In this document: positions 1 to 8,613 of the stretch, in pieces
Layout of the letters: the number at the start of each line of letters is the position of its first letter
Position numbering within the stretch: position 1 is the stretch's first letter
DNA from: Prochlorococcus sp. AG-409-L21
GTDB taxonomy: Bacteria > Cyanobacteriota > Cyanobacteriia > PCC-6307 > Cyanobiaceae
Direction: 5' to 3'
Assembly: GCA_003215475.1 (NCBI GenBank)
Contig: QCKH01000002.1
Span: 117,958-181,957, forward strand
Length of the DNA stretch: 64,000 nucleotides
The notes under the pieces: generated by a model
The model's database searches: none
Seen by the model: only the letters and a program-made list of their open reading frames with translations
What the model was told of the DNA's origin: nothing
Made by a program: the position numbers and the translations under genes

Positions 1-338
1 TATTGGGCAAGAGAACTTTTGGGAAAGGCCTAATTCAAACTCTTACAAATCTTAGCGATGGAAGTGGCCTTGCAGTAACAGTAGCAAGCTATCTCACTCC
101 TTCTGGGAGAGACATTCAAAACTTAGGTATAGAGCCTGATCGTATTTTAGAAAACCCTGAGCCGCTCAATCCAGGGGGAAGTGAGGATAGATGGCTGCAA
201 GACGCCGAACTTTTTATGGAAGCAAACCTTGATCTTCAAAATATCAAGGAAGAAAATTCTAGTGAAGACATTCTTAATAATGAAACTTCTAATCAACTTG
301 GAAGTTCTTTGGATTCAAATGATATAAATAGTGACTAA
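1..338 (+). CDS. Carboxyl-terminal processing protease (S41 family), C-terminal end only
   Basis: This is the last ~111 residues of a C-terminal processing peptidase; the gene begins upstream of the window, so base 1 is mid-codon and no start is visible. The stretch GKRTFGKGLIQ carries the lysine of the Ser/Lys catalytic dyad of the S41 family (TFGKG motif), followed by the usual SDGSGLAVTVASYLTPSG core and the GIEPD segment. The catalytic serine and the PDZ domain lie outside the window. The tail after about residue 80 is acidic and Asn/Ser-rich with no recognisable fold. CtpA-type enzymes act in the lumen or periplasm; which paralogue this is (D1-processing CtpA or another) cannot be told from the tail. 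Its TAA overlaps the ATG of the next gene by one base. Confidence 0.88.
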   Translation, partial: LGKRTFGKGLIQTLTNLSDGSGLAVTVASYLTPSGRDIQNLGIEPDRILENPEPLNPGGSEDRWLQDAELFMEANLDLQNIKEENSSEDILNNETSNQLGSSLDSNDINSD

Positions 339-1600
339 TGACAGAAAGAACTTATTACGACCCACTTCATCAAGGGATAACACTTGATGACAAAATCCCT
401 GAAGAAGAGATGATCATAAATTTAATAGATACATCTTCATTTCAACGACTTCGAAGGATTAAACAGCTTGGGCCAGCATCACTAACTTTTCATGGGGCAG
501 AGTCAAATCGTTTTAGCCATTCACTAGGTGTTTTTTTTATTGCAAGGAAAGCTTTTAAAAAATTTTTAGAAATAAACCCTGAATTAATTCAATTCCGTGC
601 TCTCTTATATGCATCAGCTCTATTACATGATATTGGTCATGGTCCACTAAGCCATACAAGTGAAGGGATGTTTGGTCTTAAGCATGAGGAATGGTCATCA
701 AAAATAATCAGACAAGATCAAGAAATCAATAAGCAATTAAAAAAAATAGACCCCTTACTTAATAACAAAGTAGCTGAAGTTATAGAAGGTAAAGAAACTA
801 ATTGCAAGTTAATAAAAAATTTAGTAAGCAGTCAACTCGATTGCGATCGTCTAGATTATCTAATGCGTGATAGTCAAAGCAGTGGAACATATTATGGTCA
901 AATTGATTTAGAACGCATTCTATCAGCATTAACACTTGCTCCTGACGGAGATCTTGCGATAGATCCAAAAGGTCTCTTAGCAGTAGAGCACTATCTGGTA
1001 GTTCGTAATTTGATGTATAGAAGTATATATAACCATAGGTTAAATGAAGTTTCCAACTGGATACTAGAAAAAATTATTGAAACCGCTAGGCAATTTGAAC
1101 CTAAGAAAATATGGGCAGATAGTTGCTTATCAAAATGGTTATGGGAACCAAATAAATTAGATCTAAAAACATATTTAGCAAATGATGATGTGCGTACTCT
1201 CTATCATCTATCAAGATGGGGGGAAGTTTCACCAACTCCTCTAAAAAAATTATGCCAAAGCTTCTTAAATCGAAAATTATTAAAAGCTATAAATATTGAA
1301 GAGTTTGAAGCTGAATTTCAATTAGAAGCTCTTGCAATATCCAGGAAGCTTGCCGAAGCTAATGGAATAGATCCCAATGTATCTTGCGGTCTTAGGCACA
1401 ATAAATTTTTTGGTTATCACCCCTATAAAAGTGGTTTAAGAATATGGAATGGTAAAGAGTTGAAGGCACTTGAAAAAGAGTCATTGTTAATAGAAAGATT
1501 AATTAGTCCATCGGAAACTACATGGTTAATTTACCCTAAAGAGATACATAACTCTCTTCACCTACAATTATTAGAGTTAAAAAAAATAGTACTCAGGTAG
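338..1600 (+). CDS. HD-domain phosphohydrolase (dGTPase-like)
   Basis: This is a 420-residue protein of the HD metal-dependent phosphohydrolase superfamily, related to dNTP triphosphohydrolases. Metal-ligand motifs are visible: H61 in RFSHSLG, the H97-D98 pair in LLHDIGHG, and a downstream Asp in LDCDRLDYLMRDS, in the order expected of the family. The N-terminal YYDPLHQ and QRLRRIKQLG segments are also typical. The start is the ATG overlapping the stop of the protease (TAATG), which implies translational coupling. It is followed after 6 bases by minC. The substrate cannot be deduced; dNTP hydrolysis is an inference from the family. Confidence 0.88.
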   Translation: MTERTYYDPLHQGITLDDKIPEEEMIINLIDTSSFQRLRRIKQLGPASLTFHGAESNRFSHSLGVFFIARKAFKKFLEINPELIQFRALLYASALLHDIGHGPLSHTSEGMFGLKHEEWSSKIIRQDQEINKQLKKIDPLLNNKVAEVIEGKETNCKLIKNLVSSQLDCDRLDYLMRDSQSSGTYYGQIDLERILSALTLAPDGDLAIDPKGLLAVEHYLVVRNLMYRSIYNHRLNEVSNWILEKIIETARQFEPKKIWADSCLSKWLWEPNKLDLKTYLANDDVRTLYHLSRWGEVSPTPLKKLCQSFLNRKLLKAINIEEFEAEFQLEALAISRKLAEANGIDPNVSCGLRHNKFFGYHPYKSGLRIWNGKELKALEKESLLIERLISPSETTWLIYPKEIHNSLHLQLLELKKIVLR

Positions 1601-1606
1601 AATATT

Positions 1607-2266
1607 ATGAGCAATTCTACTAGAAAAATTAAACTTACATTATCTGAGTCACATGGAAAAAACTGGCTTAATGAATTAAGCTTAAATATTAAAAGTATAA
1701 ATAGTGACTCTATACATCTTAATTGTAAAGGATTGAAGCTAACATGCAAAGATATTAAATATATAAAGAGTCTTTTTTTAAAAGAAAAAATTAATCTATT
1801 GTCAATAGAATCTACAAATGCAGAAAGTATTGTTAGTGCCTCTGCCCTAGGAATACAGACTTTTCTAAAGCTTAAAGAAGAGGCTGATAACTATGCAGAA
1901 GAGTCGGCAACAATTTCTGAAAGGGAGCAAATTAAATCAAAAATCTTTTTTCATCAAGGCACTTTACGATCAGGCGAGATTCTAGAAGTTGATCATGACG
2001 TATTAATTTTAGGGGATGTCAATCCAGGTGCGATAGTTATAGCTGGCGGCAATGTCAAAATATGGGGAAGACTATTAGGTATTGCCCATGCAGGGAAAGA
2101 TGGCGATAGTCACGCAAAAATTACGGCTCTTCAGTTAAGGCCAGTGCAACTGAGGATTTCCGACAAAATAGCGAGAGGTCCCAGCGAAAAGCCTGATGAA
2201 GGTTTTGCAGAAGAGGCAAAGATTGAGAAAGGCATAATTGTTATAAAACCAGCAAGAACGAACTAA
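1607..2266 (+). CDS. minC: Septum site-determining protein MinC
   Basis: MinC inhibits FtsZ assembly and, with MinD and MinE, keeps division at mid-cell. The 219-residue product has a poorly conserved N-terminal half and a C-terminal beta-helix domain with the family signature (FHQGTLRSGEIL, GDVNPGAIVIAGGNVKIWGRLLG, HAGKDGD). The ATG 6 bases after the HD-domain stop gives the expected N-terminus. It lies immediately upstream of minD and minE, which confirms the assignment. Identity rests mostly on the C-terminal domain and context. Confidence 0.95.
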   Translation: MSNSTRKIKLTLSESHGKNWLNELSLNIKSINSDSIHLNCKGLKLTCKDIKYIKSLFLKEKINLLSIESTNAESIVSASALGIQTFLKLKEEADNYAEESATISEREQIKSKIFFHQGTLRSGEILEVDHDVLILGDVNPGAIVIAGGNVKIWGRLLGIAHAGKDGDSHAKITALQLRPVQLRISDKIARGPSEKPDEGFAEEAKIEKGIIVIKPARTN

Positions 2267-2399
2267 TTACTGGCCATTAATTTGATGCGAAAATGATGTT
2301 ATAGCAAGGAAAAGCAATGGTATTGTCAAAAATAAGTTGAAGTTTTTAACTTTTTGAGATTGTTATTAGGAGAAATCCAATTAAGATTATTCAGTTCCT

Positions 2400-3224
2400 A
2401 TGAAGTCCGTGACGTCAGATACACGAGTTATTCTTATCTGCTCTGGCAAGGGAGGCGTTGGCAAAACCACCCTCACTGCAAATTTAGGCATTTCTTTAGC
2501 CAGCAAAGGTTCCCCAACTGCTGTACTAGATGCTGATTTTGGCCTACGAAATTTAGATTTGTTATTAGGACTTGAAAATAGAATTGTCTATACAGCCCAA
2601 GAGGTTTTAGAAGAGAAATGTAGGCTGGATCAAGCCTTGGTGAAACATAAACAAGAGCCAAATCTTTCTCTTCTTCCTGCTGGAAATCCAAGAATGCTTG
2701 AGTGGCTCAAGCCAGAAGACATGAAGCGAATAGTTGAGATGCTTAGTAATGAATTTGAATATGTATTGATTGATTGCCCTGCAGGCGTTGAAGATGGATT
2801 TAAAAATGCAGTTGCAGCATCAAAAGAGGCCATAATTGTCACCAATCCAGAAATATCTGCTGTAAGAGATGCTGACAGAGTTATTGGCCTATTAAATTCT
2901 AATGGAGTGAAACCTATTCAATTAGTTTTAAATAGAGTTCGCCCCAAAATGATGGAAAGCCAAGAAATGCTATCCATTGAGGATGTCACAGATATCCTTG
3001 CTTTGCCTTTATTAGGACTTGTACTAGAAGATGAGCAAGTCATAGTCAGCACCAATAGAGGAGAGCCTCTCACTTTAATTGGCAGCCAATCCCCAGCAGC
3101 CAGATGCTATTCAAATATTGCTTCACGTCTTCAAGGTGAAGAAATACCTTTAATTGATCCCTCTAAAGAAGGTTCTGGACTTAGAGATAAATTACGTCGA
3201 TTGATGCAAACAAAGATTTTCTAA
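2400..3224 (+). CDS. minD: Septum site-determining ATPase MinD
   Basis: MinD is the membrane-associated ParA/MinD-family ATPase that recruits MinC and is released by MinE. The 274-residue protein carries the deviant Walker A motif GKGGVGKT at residues 16-23, the DADFGLRNLD segment, the IDCPAG Walker B region, and a C-terminal amphipathic segment (GLRDKLRRLMQTKIF) of the type used as membrane-targeting sequence. The chosen ATG precedes the conserved RVILICSGKGG start. A 133-base gap separates it from minC, and minE follows after 6 bases. Confidence 0.97.
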   Translation: MKSVTSDTRVILICSGKGGVGKTTLTANLGISLASKGSPTAVLDADFGLRNLDLLLGLENRIVYTAQEVLEEKCRLDQALVKHKQEPNLSLLPAGNPRMLEWLKPEDMKRIVEMLSNEFEYVLIDCPAGVEDGFKNAVAASKEAIIVTNPEISAVRDADRVIGLLNSNGVKPIQLVLNRVRPKMMESQEMLSIEDVTDILALPLLGLVLEDEQVIVSTNRGEPLTLIGSQSPAARCYSNIASRLQGEEIPLIDPSKEGSGLRDKLRRLMQTKIF

Positions 3225-3230
3225 ACTCAA

Positions 3231-3536
3231 ATGACACTAAGAGACATTTTAAACAAATTATTAGGTCGGCAACCTGCAAGTGCTGCCAAGGCAAGAGAGA
3301 GACTTCAACTGGTTCTTGCTCATGATAGAACTGATTTAAGTCCAGACCTTTTAGACCAAATGAGAGAAGAAATCTTAGGAGTTGTTGCTAAATATGTGGA
3401 AATTGATGTCGATGGTGGTGAGGTAAGCCTAGAAACTGAGGACAGGATGACAGCTTTAGTTGCCAATCTCCCAATCAAAAGAACTCTTTCTGGAGCACTT
3501 AAACTAAAAGAGCAAGATACTGAAAACTCCAACTGA
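3231..3536 (+). CDS. minE: Cell division topological specificity factor MinE
   Basis: MinE stimulates the MinD ATPase and gives the Min system its spatial pattern. The 101-residue protein has the N-terminal anti-MinCD part ([23 protein letters not shown]) and the C-terminal dimerisation domain ([18 protein letters not shown]). Start is the ATG six bases after minD, consistent with a minCDE operon. Length is slightly above the ~90 residues typical of the family owing to a short C-terminal extension. Confidence 0.96.
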   Translation: MTLRDILNKLLGRQPASAAKARERLQLVLAHDRTDLSPDLLDQMREEILGVVAKYVEIDVDGGEVSLETEDRMTALVANLPIKRTLSGALKLKEQDTENSN

Positions 3537-3580
3537 TAGAAAAGTCCTCTACAACTTGATCATGAAGTAAATCCCAATAA

Positions 3581-3601
3581 AGCTTTTAAGCTTTAAAAGC
3601 T
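3581..3601 (+). other. Inverted repeat downstream of minE
   Basis: An 8-bp perfect stem (AGCTTTTA / TAAAAGCT) with a 5-base loop lies 45 bases after the minE stop. It lacks a following T-run, so it is at best a weak terminator or an RNA-stabilising 3' hairpin. In such an AT-rich genome it could be chance. Confidence 0.3.
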
Positions 3602-3681
3602 CACAAAAGGCAAATTATTTATTCTAATGCTTTATTTAATTGGAAAAAATTCAGTCTTCAACTAATCTATATGAGATAAAT

Positions 3682-3753
3682 GCCGGCTTAGCTCAGCGGT
3701 AGAGCAGCGCTTTTGTAAAGCGAAGGCCATCAGTTCAAATCTGTTAGCCGGCA
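3682..3753 (+). tRNA. tRNA-Thr(UGU)
   Basis: The 72-base sequence folds as a cloverleaf. The 7-bp acceptor stem is GCCGGCT/AGCCGGC with discriminator A, the D arm is GCTC-AGCGGTA-GAGC, the anticodon is TGT at 3714-3716, and the T loop is TTCAAAT. CCA is not encoded. The anticodon-stem end shows a G27-A43 mismatch and the T stem a T-T pair at 50-64, both tolerable. The neighbouring minus-strand Sua5/YrdC gene acts in t6A modification of ANN-decoding tRNAs such as this one; adjacency may be coincidental. Confidence 0.95.
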
Positions 3754-3771
3754 TAAGTATTTTAGGCAAAA

Positions 3772-3948
3772 TCATTCTTTAATTTTCTGAATTCTTTCAC
3801 CACCTGAAAAGATCCATAAAATTAAAAATAAAATTAATAGCGGCAAGTTACTTAACTCAAAAACTTTTGTAAAAGCAACTATTAATGGGTTAAGAATCCA
3901 ATGAAAACTAGCCTGAAGAATTAAAACCAATACAAAAAGCCAAGTCAT
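3772..3948 (-). CDS. Small membrane protein, 58 aa, unknown function
   Basis: This ORF on the minus strand encodes 58 residues with two hydrophobic stretches (TWLFVLVLILQASFHWIL and LPLLILFLILWIFSG) and a basic C-terminus (GGERIQKIKE). The ATG overlaps the stop codon of the upstream Sua5/YrdC gene (TAATG), a coupling geometry also used elsewhere in this window. Membrane topology and coupling support a real gene. I do not recognise a family. It may be a short conserved picocyanobacterial protein, but that is inference. Confidence 0.6.
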   Translation of the reverse strand: MTWLFVLVLILQASFHWILNPLIVAFTKVFELSNLPLLILFLILWIFSGGERIQKIKE

Positions 3949-4532
3949 TATTTTTCAATACCTGATGGTATAACAGCACCTCTTCTTATTAAATGCCACT
4001 GCCCTATACCTTTCCATTGAATAACAGTGCTTGCCAAGCCAGATGGCTTAGGCCAAGGAATAGGAGCTAGCAATGGTACCTCAGGAAAATATTTGGAAGC
4101 ATCCTCTGGATAAATTGCAGGCTGAAAACCAGACAAATTTGCACTTGTAGAAGCTAATGGCCCACTCTTTTTAAGAAAATTTAGCGCCATATCGCATGCT
4201 GGAACGCGTAGACCAATTGAGGAATCTTTTAGATTTAGAAACCTAACTATTTGTCCAGTTGCTGGTAGGACAATAGTAATAGCTCCAGGCCAAAATGAAG
4301 AACCTATTTCCCTTGCATCATCTAATGCTTCAGCTAAAACATATGGAAACAATTGTTCTGCTGATGACCCCATAAGAATTAAAGGTTTATTTTTTGGCCT
4401 GTTCTTTAACTTCCATAAATTAGTTGCATGCTGAGGCAAAGCAGCTAAAGCAGGAAGTGTATCTGTAGGAAATAATATTGATGAACCTTTTTTAAGGAAG
4501 TCGATTAAATCTTCAGTTTCAAATACTTTCAT
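3948..4532 (-). CDS. Sua5/YciO/YrdC family protein (threonylcarbamoyl-AMP synthase)
   Basis: Members of this family make threonylcarbamoyl-AMP from threonine, bicarbonate and ATP, the first step of the t6A37 tRNA modification. The 194-residue product shows the YrdC-domain hallmarks: FPTDTLPAL near residue 20, KNRPKNKPLILM around residues 42-53, and the STSANLSG motif around 128-135. Length fits a YrdC-type single-domain enzyme without the C-terminal Sua5 domain. It lies 18 bases downstream of prmC and is coupled to the small membrane protein that follows. YrdC versus the paralogous YciO cannot be fully separated by eye. Confidence 0.88.
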   Translation of the reverse strand: MKVFETEDLIDFLKKGSSILFPTDTLPALAALPQHATNLWKLKNRPKNKPLILMGSSAEQLFPYVLAEALDDAREIGSSFWPGAITIVLPATGQIVRFLNLKDSSIGLRVPACDMALNFLKKSGPLASTSANLSGFQPAIYPEDASKYFPEVPLLAPIPWPKPSGLASTVIQWKGIGQWHLIRRGAVIPSGIEK

Positions 4533-4550
4533 TTGAATGCATTAGAGAAA

Positions 4551-5432
4551 TTAAGGTTTGCGTGCCAATGCAAATCGTTTTATCCCTTCAAGATCCTTAG
4601 CAAAATCAATTTCCTTAAACCCATAGTGCATTAAAACAGATAATGCTCTTTCACTTTGATCAAAATTATGTTCAAAAATGAGCCACCCTCCTGATCTAAG
4701 ACCATTGACTGCACCTTTAACAATTTCTCTGCAACAATTCATTCCATCATCACCTCCACACAAGGCTAAATGAGGCTCATGATCTCGAACTGCTGGATCA
4801 AGTGTTTGCAGATTGGACTTTGGTATATAAGGAGGGTTGGCAACTACTAAATCAATTCTCCCCCACCAAGGCTGCAATGGCTCCCACCAATGTCCTAAAT
4901 GCAAAAGCACTTTTGAATTAGGTGCCAAAGTTTCAATATTATTTTCTGCTACGAAAAGTGCTTCTGGACTGCAGTCAACTGCATGCCCAACCCAATAAGG
5001 AAACAATCTAGCCAAGCCAATAGATAAAGCGCCTGAACCAGTTCCCAAATCAGCCCATATTCCTATTTCCTTTTCTGAAGGGTTAAATTTATTTAAAGCC
5101 AAGTCAATCACTAACTCAGTTTCTTGACGAGGAATCAATACAGAAGGGTTTACTTTCAATTCAAAATCTCTCCATGGGCATTTTCCTACAAGATGCTGGA
5201 GTGGGGTTTGATCTTTTAAGTGCCTAGCCCATAGCAAAGAGAGTTCATCTAGTGATAAATCCAAAAAATAGTCATTTTTCTGAAAAACTTTTAACTTTTG
5301 AAGTTCCTGCCACCCCAGTCCTCCTCCAATATCTAATAGCCAATCCAGGTCTACAATTCGTCCTCCCTTAGATAGTTGACTCTTTCTCCAATTTAAAATT
5401 TCATTGGCTGAAAAAGGTTTCCCAAAAGACAT
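4551..5432 (-). CDS. prmC: Peptide chain release factor N5-glutamine methyltransferase PrmC
   Basis: PrmC (HemK) methylates the Gln of the GGQ motif in release factors RF1 and RF2 using S-adenosylmethionine. The 293-residue product has the SAM-binding motif DLGTGSG at 128-134 and the substrate-side-chain motif NPPY at 199-202, followed by IPKSN. The preceding VNPSVLIPRQETELV block is also typical of PrmC. The gene follows the thioesterase after 8 bases and precedes the Sua5/YrdC gene, so these probably form one translation-related minus-strand operon. Confidence 0.95.
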   Translation of the reverse strand: MSFGKPFSANEILNWRKSQLSKGGRIVDLDWLLDIGGGLGWQELQKLKVFQKNDYFLDLSLDELSLLWARHLKDQTPLQHLVGKCPWRDFELKVNPSVLIPRQETELVIDLALNKFNPSEKEIGIWADLGTGSGALSIGLARLFPYWVGHAVDCSPEALFVAENNIETLAPNSKVLLHLGHWWEPLQPWWGRIDLVVANPPYIPKSNLQTLDPAVRDHEPHLALCGGDDGMNCCREIVKGAVNGLRSGGWLIFEHNFDQSERALSVLMHYGFKEIDFAKDLEGIKRFALARKP

Positions 5433-5440
5433 TTACTTAA

Positions 5441-5884
5441 TTAAGTTGGTCCTTTTTGTAAATCAAGAAGTGCTTTTTGAATATAAACAGGTCCATTCCT
5501 CAGTAAACGCTTTTCTGAAAAATCTTTTTTTATTAAAACCAAGTCAACATTCGCTATTGCCGACAAGTAATTATGCCCTTTATAAAAATTTGTCCTCCAT
5601 CTCCATCTAGGCCCCTTGCCTGGAGTGACCCAGCTTTTTAAAGAGACCCTATCACCATGAAAGAGTGGGATCTTATATTTAATCTGCAATTCAATTACTG
5701 GCAATTCATACCCTTTTCTAGAGAGTTCTTCGTAAGCTAATCCAACATTTAAAAGAGCATTAATTCTAGCTTCCTCAAGCAATCTTACATAAGAACCATG
5801 CCACATAACCCCAGCATGATCTGTGTGTTGAGGTAAAACAATTTTTTCAAGAGACCAAGGCTTTAACTCCAGAATTCCTGACAT
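5441..5884 (-). CDS. Hotdog-fold acyl-CoA thioesterase (4HBT family)
   Basis: This 147-residue protein matches the 4-hydroxybenzoyl-CoA thioesterase family. The active-site region QHTDHAGVMWHGSYVRLLEEAR spans residues 19-40, with the expected Asp (D22), His (H29) and Glu (E37/E38) positions. In cyanobacteria such enzymes have been assigned to 1,4-dihydroxy-2-naphthoyl-CoA hydrolysis in phylloquinone synthesis. That role is a plausible inference here, but the sequence alone does not fix the substrate. It is first in the minus-strand run with prmC and the Sua5/YrdC gene. Confidence 0.8.
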   Translation of the reverse strand: MSGILELKPWSLEKIVLPQHTDHAGVMWHGSYVRLLEEARINALLNVGLAYEELSRKGYELPVIELQIKYKIPLFHGDRVSLKSWVTPGKGPRWRWRTNFYKGHNYLSAIANVDLVLIKKDFSEKRLLRNGPVYIQKALLDLQKGPT

Positions 5885-6020
5885 ACCAAAAAGATAAAAT
5901 TGAGTTATTGAATTTATTCAGTTTGAAAGAAAAAATTAAAATGCAAAATCTACTGAAGTTCTCAATTAGAGAACCTCGATTAATCAAATCTCTGAGAATG
6001 TGACTCTTTGGGAAACTTTC

Positions 6021-6173
6021 TTATCCCTTGGGACCAAGCTTTCCTTTACCAGAATCAGAGAAAAAGCTTGATTTCTCTCCGTCACTTGTGGAGATATATA
6101 GACCTACAAGGAAAATCGTTGGGACTCCAACGAAGAGCAAGCTGATAATAAAACCGAAATTGGTGGTTTCCAT
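6021..6173 (-). CDS. psbM: Photosystem II reaction centre protein M
   Basis: PsbM is a single-span subunit at the photosystem II dimer interface in the thylakoid membrane. The ORF encodes 50 residues beginning METTNFGF, with a transmembrane helix IISLLFVGVPTIFLVGLYI (9-27) and the VPT motif typical of PsbM. The C-terminal tail (STSDGEKSSFFSDSGKGKLGPKG) makes it longer than the ~35 residues usual for the family. The tail is hydrophilic and basic. It lies upstream of the ferredoxin-like gene and psbB. Confidence 0.88.
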   Translation of the reverse strand: METTNFGFIISLLFVGVPTIFLVGLYISTSDGEKSSFFSDSGKGKLGPKG

Positions 6174-6317
6174 GAACTCAAAAAAACCCTAAATAAAGTT
6201 AGGAAGTAATCGAACTATAAATGGAGAACAGCCAACTCAAATAGAAAGAGCTTGAAGAATTAGATGTTGTAACGAGAAAAAATCAAAATCTTCTTGGCCA
6301 TAACCAGAAAGAATCCA

Positions 6318-6680
6318 TCATCTTGGCAAGTCATTCGATAATGCTTCTTTAATCAAAGAGTTAGCATTACTAGGTGGGGACTGAGGTTTAGTCAAAACAA
6401 TCAAAGAAGATTTGACAATGGCTTGGCAAGCTAATCGCCAATTTTTGGGTCGATTTTTTAGTTTCTGCTTCTCAAGATTAGTCATGGGAGAAAGAGAACC
6501 TCCTTTACCCCCCTCAATAGAAACTAAGCACGTAATACACTGACCAGATCCTCCACAATTACCAATAATTCCTTTAAATCCATAAAGTTCCATCCCCTCT
6601 CTTAAGGCAACTTCTCGAAGATTTTCTCCTGAGAGACACTTCACATCTCTTCCTTCTCTAACAAAACGAACAATTGGCAT
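6318..6680 (-). CDS. [2Fe-2S] ferredoxin-like protein
   Basis: The 120-residue protein has the four ligands of a plant-type [2Fe-2S] cluster: C42, C48 and C51 in NCGGSGQCITC, and C85 in WRLACQA. I chose the ATG giving MPIVRFVREG because it starts directly at the beta-grasp domain; an in-frame ATG 30 bases upstream (6710) would add MKCKIVTFRT. It differs from PetF in the glycine-rich spacing and in a long C-terminal tail. It is divergent from psbB, about 240 bases away. A role in electron transfer is certain by family; the partner is unknown. Confidence 0.85.
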   Translation of the reverse strand: MPIVRFVREGRDVKCLSGENLREVALREGMELYGFKGIIGNCGGSGQCITCLVSIEGGKGGSLSPMTNLEKQKLKNRPKNWRLACQAIVKSSLIVLTKPQSPPSNANSLIKEALSNDLPR

Positions 6681-6849
6681 AGTTCTAAAAGTTACAATTT
6701 TGCACTTCAAGTTTGACTTGTCACACTCCCAAATGTCCTGAAATAACTGGCAAAAAGAACATTTTGACTGAATTTTGAAAGGTTCATAAACCTATTTTCC
6801 GACTTTCTGGAATATCAACAGTCGTTGCATCTATCCACAACCTTCCCCG

Positions 6850-6863
6850 TCTTCGATCGAAGA
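6850..6863. promoter_or_regulatory. Perfect 14-bp palindrome upstream of psbB
   Basis: TCTTCGATCGAAGA is a perfect palindrome lying 59 bases before the psbB start. It could be an operator for a dimeric regulator or form an RNA hairpin in the leader. No known binding motif is recognised. Confidence 0.35.
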
Positions 6864-6885
6864 ACCTCTACGATCATCGGGTCTA

Positions 6886-6913
6886 GCTGCATCAAGCAGC
6901 TTCGTTATTCGAA
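6886..6913 (+). promoter_or_regulatory. Tandem small hairpins in the psbB 5' leader
   Basis: GCTGC-ATCAA-GCAGC (6886-6900) is followed directly by TTCG-TTATT-CGAA (6901-6913), ending 9 bases before the psbB ATG. Both stems are perfect. They lie where a ribosome-binding site would be, and no clear Shine-Dalgarno sequence is visible, so they may influence translation or mRNA stability. This is inference from sequence only. Confidence 0.4.
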
Positions 6914-6922
6914 ATCTTACCC

Positions 6923-8476
6923 ATGGGATTGCCCTGGTATCGGGTGCACTCAGTCGTAATTAACGACCCTGGCCGACTTCTGGCCGTGCACCTCATGCAC
7001 ACAGCTTTACTAGCCGGCTGGGCCGGCTCCATGGCCCTATATGAATTGGCCATATTCGATCCTAGCGATCCAGTCTTGAACCCTATGTGGCGCCAAGGCA
7101 TGTATGTCATGCCTTTCATGGCCCGCTTAGGTGTAACAAGTAGTTGGAATGGTTGGGACCTGACTGGTGGTGTCGGCTCATTCGACTTTGATTCATTAGG
7201 GTTCTGGGGAAAAGCTCTTCCTTATTCAACTTTTGAAGGTGTCGCAGCAGGTCATATCATCTTCAGTGGTCTTTTAATGCTGGCAGCTATCTGGCATTGG
7301 ACTTACTGGGATCTTGAACTCTGGGAAGACTCACGCACTGGGGAACCAGCTTTAGATCTTCCAAGAATTTTTGGAATCCACTTATTACTTGCAGGACTTG
7401 CTTGTTTCGGTTTTGGGGTATCACTTTCTTCAGTAGGAATGTGGGTCTCTGATCCATATGGACTGACCGGACATGTAGAAAAAGTAACACCAGTTTGGGG
7501 TGCAGCAGGATTTAATCCTTTTAGCGCTGGCGGAATAGTCGCCAACCATATTGGAGCAGGCCTGATAGGAATTATTGGTGGAGTATTCCATATCACCAAT
7601 AGACCTGGTGAAAGGCTCTACAGAAACCTCAGGATGGGAAGTCTTGAAGGAGTTCTTGCTAGTGCATTAGCTGCCGTTCTATTTGTATCTTTTGTAGTTT
7701 CAGGAACAATGTGGTATGGATCTGCTACAACTCCAATTGAGTTGTTTGGACCTACTAGATATCAATGGGACTCAAATTATTTCAAAACTGAAATCAACAG
7801 AAGAGTTCAAGAATCTATTAATGATGGTGCAACAAAGGAAGAAGCTTATTCAGCTATTCCTGAGAAACTTGCTTTCTACGACTATGTAGGAAATAGTCCT
7901 GCAAAAGGAGGATTATTTAGAGCCGGTGCATTAGTTAATGGAGACGGTGTCCCTACTGGATGGCAAGGCCATGTTTCCTTCAAAGACAAAGAAGGGAATG
8001 AACTTGAAGTTAGAAGAATGCCGAACTTCTTTGAGAACTTCCCAGTAATTCTTGAAGACAAAGACGGTAATGTCCGTGCTGACATACCATTCCGTCGTGC
8101 AGAAGCCAAATACTCTTTTGAGCAAACTGGTATTACTGCAACGATCTATGGTGGTGAGTTAAGTGGGCAAACTTTCTCTGACCCTGTAGTAGTCAAGCGT
8201 TTAGCTCGTAAAGCTCAACTTGGAGAATCATTCAAGTTTGATCGTGAGCGCTATAAGTCTGATGGTGTGTTTAGAAGCTCACCAAGAGCATGGTTTACAT
8301 ATGCTCATGCATGCTTTGGATTGCTCTACTTATTTGGGCATTGGTGGCATGCTGCCAGAACTCTCTACCGTGATACTTTCGCTGGTATTGATGCTGACCT
8401 TGGTGATCAGGTCGAGTTTGGTCTCTTCAAGAAACTTGGAGACGAAACAACTCGCCGTGTTCCTGGGCGTGCTTAA
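6923..8476 (+). CDS. psbB: Photosystem II chlorophyll-binding protein CP47
   Basis: CP47 is a core antenna protein of photosystem II in the thylakoid membrane. The 517-residue product begins [29 protein letters not shown], as CP47 proteins do. It contains six hydrophobic spans with paired chlorophyll-ligand histidines, including [28 protein letters not shown] and [15 protein letters not shown], and the large lumenal loop between spans five and six (about residues 260-450). It is followed by psbT after 31 bases and then a terminator. The first ~160 bases of the gene are notably GC-rich compared with the rest. Confidence 0.99.
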   Translation: MGLPWYRVHSVVINDPGRLLAVHLMHTALLAGWAGSMALYELAIFDPSDPVLNPMWRQGMYVMPFMARLGVTSSWNGWDLTGGVGSFDFDSLGFWGKALPYSTFEGVAAGHIIFSGLLMLAAIWHWTYWDLELWEDSRTGEPALDLPRIFGIHLLLAGLACFGFGVSLSSVGMWVSDPYGLTGHVEKVTPVWGAAGFNPFSAGGIVANHIGAGLIGIIGGVFHITNRPGERLYRNLRMGSLEGVLASALAAVLFVSFVVSGTMWYGSATTPIELFGPTRYQWDSNYFKTEINRRVQESINDGATKEEAYSAIPEKLAFYDYVGNSPAKGGLFRAGALVNGDGVPTGWQGHVSFKDKEGNELEVRRMPNFFENFPVILEDKDGNVRADIPFRRAEAKYSFEQTGITATIYGGELSGQTFSDPVVVKRLARKAQLGESFKFDRERYKSDGVFRSSPRAWFTYAHACFGLLYLFGHWWHAARTLYRDTFAGIDADLGDQVEFGLFKKLGDETTRRVPGRA

Positions 8477-8507
8477 AAGCAAGGAATCTTTATCCATTAT
8501 CTAACCC

Positions 8508-8606
8508 ATGGAAGCTTTCTCCTACACACTAATTCTCACTTTGGCAGTAGTGACATTATTCTTCGCCGTCGCGTTCCGCGATCCCCCGAAGTTTGATAAA
8601 AAATAA
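8508..8606 (+). CDS. psbT: Photosystem II reaction centre protein T
   Basis: PsbT is a single-helix subunit near the photosystem II dimer interface. The ORF encodes 32 residues, [20 protein letters not shown] at the membrane span and then [12 protein letters not shown], an unmistakable PsbT. It lies 31 bases downstream of psbB, the conserved psbB-psbT arrangement, and is followed within 8 bases by a strong terminator. Confidence 0.97.
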   Translation: MEAFSYTLILTLAVVTLFFAVAFRDPPKFDKK

Positions 8607-8613
8607 ATGCCTT

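Noticed and set aside
7303..7599. 98-residue open frame on the minus strand inside psbB
   Set aside because: It is fully within the well-supported CP47 gene, with no recognisable domain; it is a reading-frame shadow.
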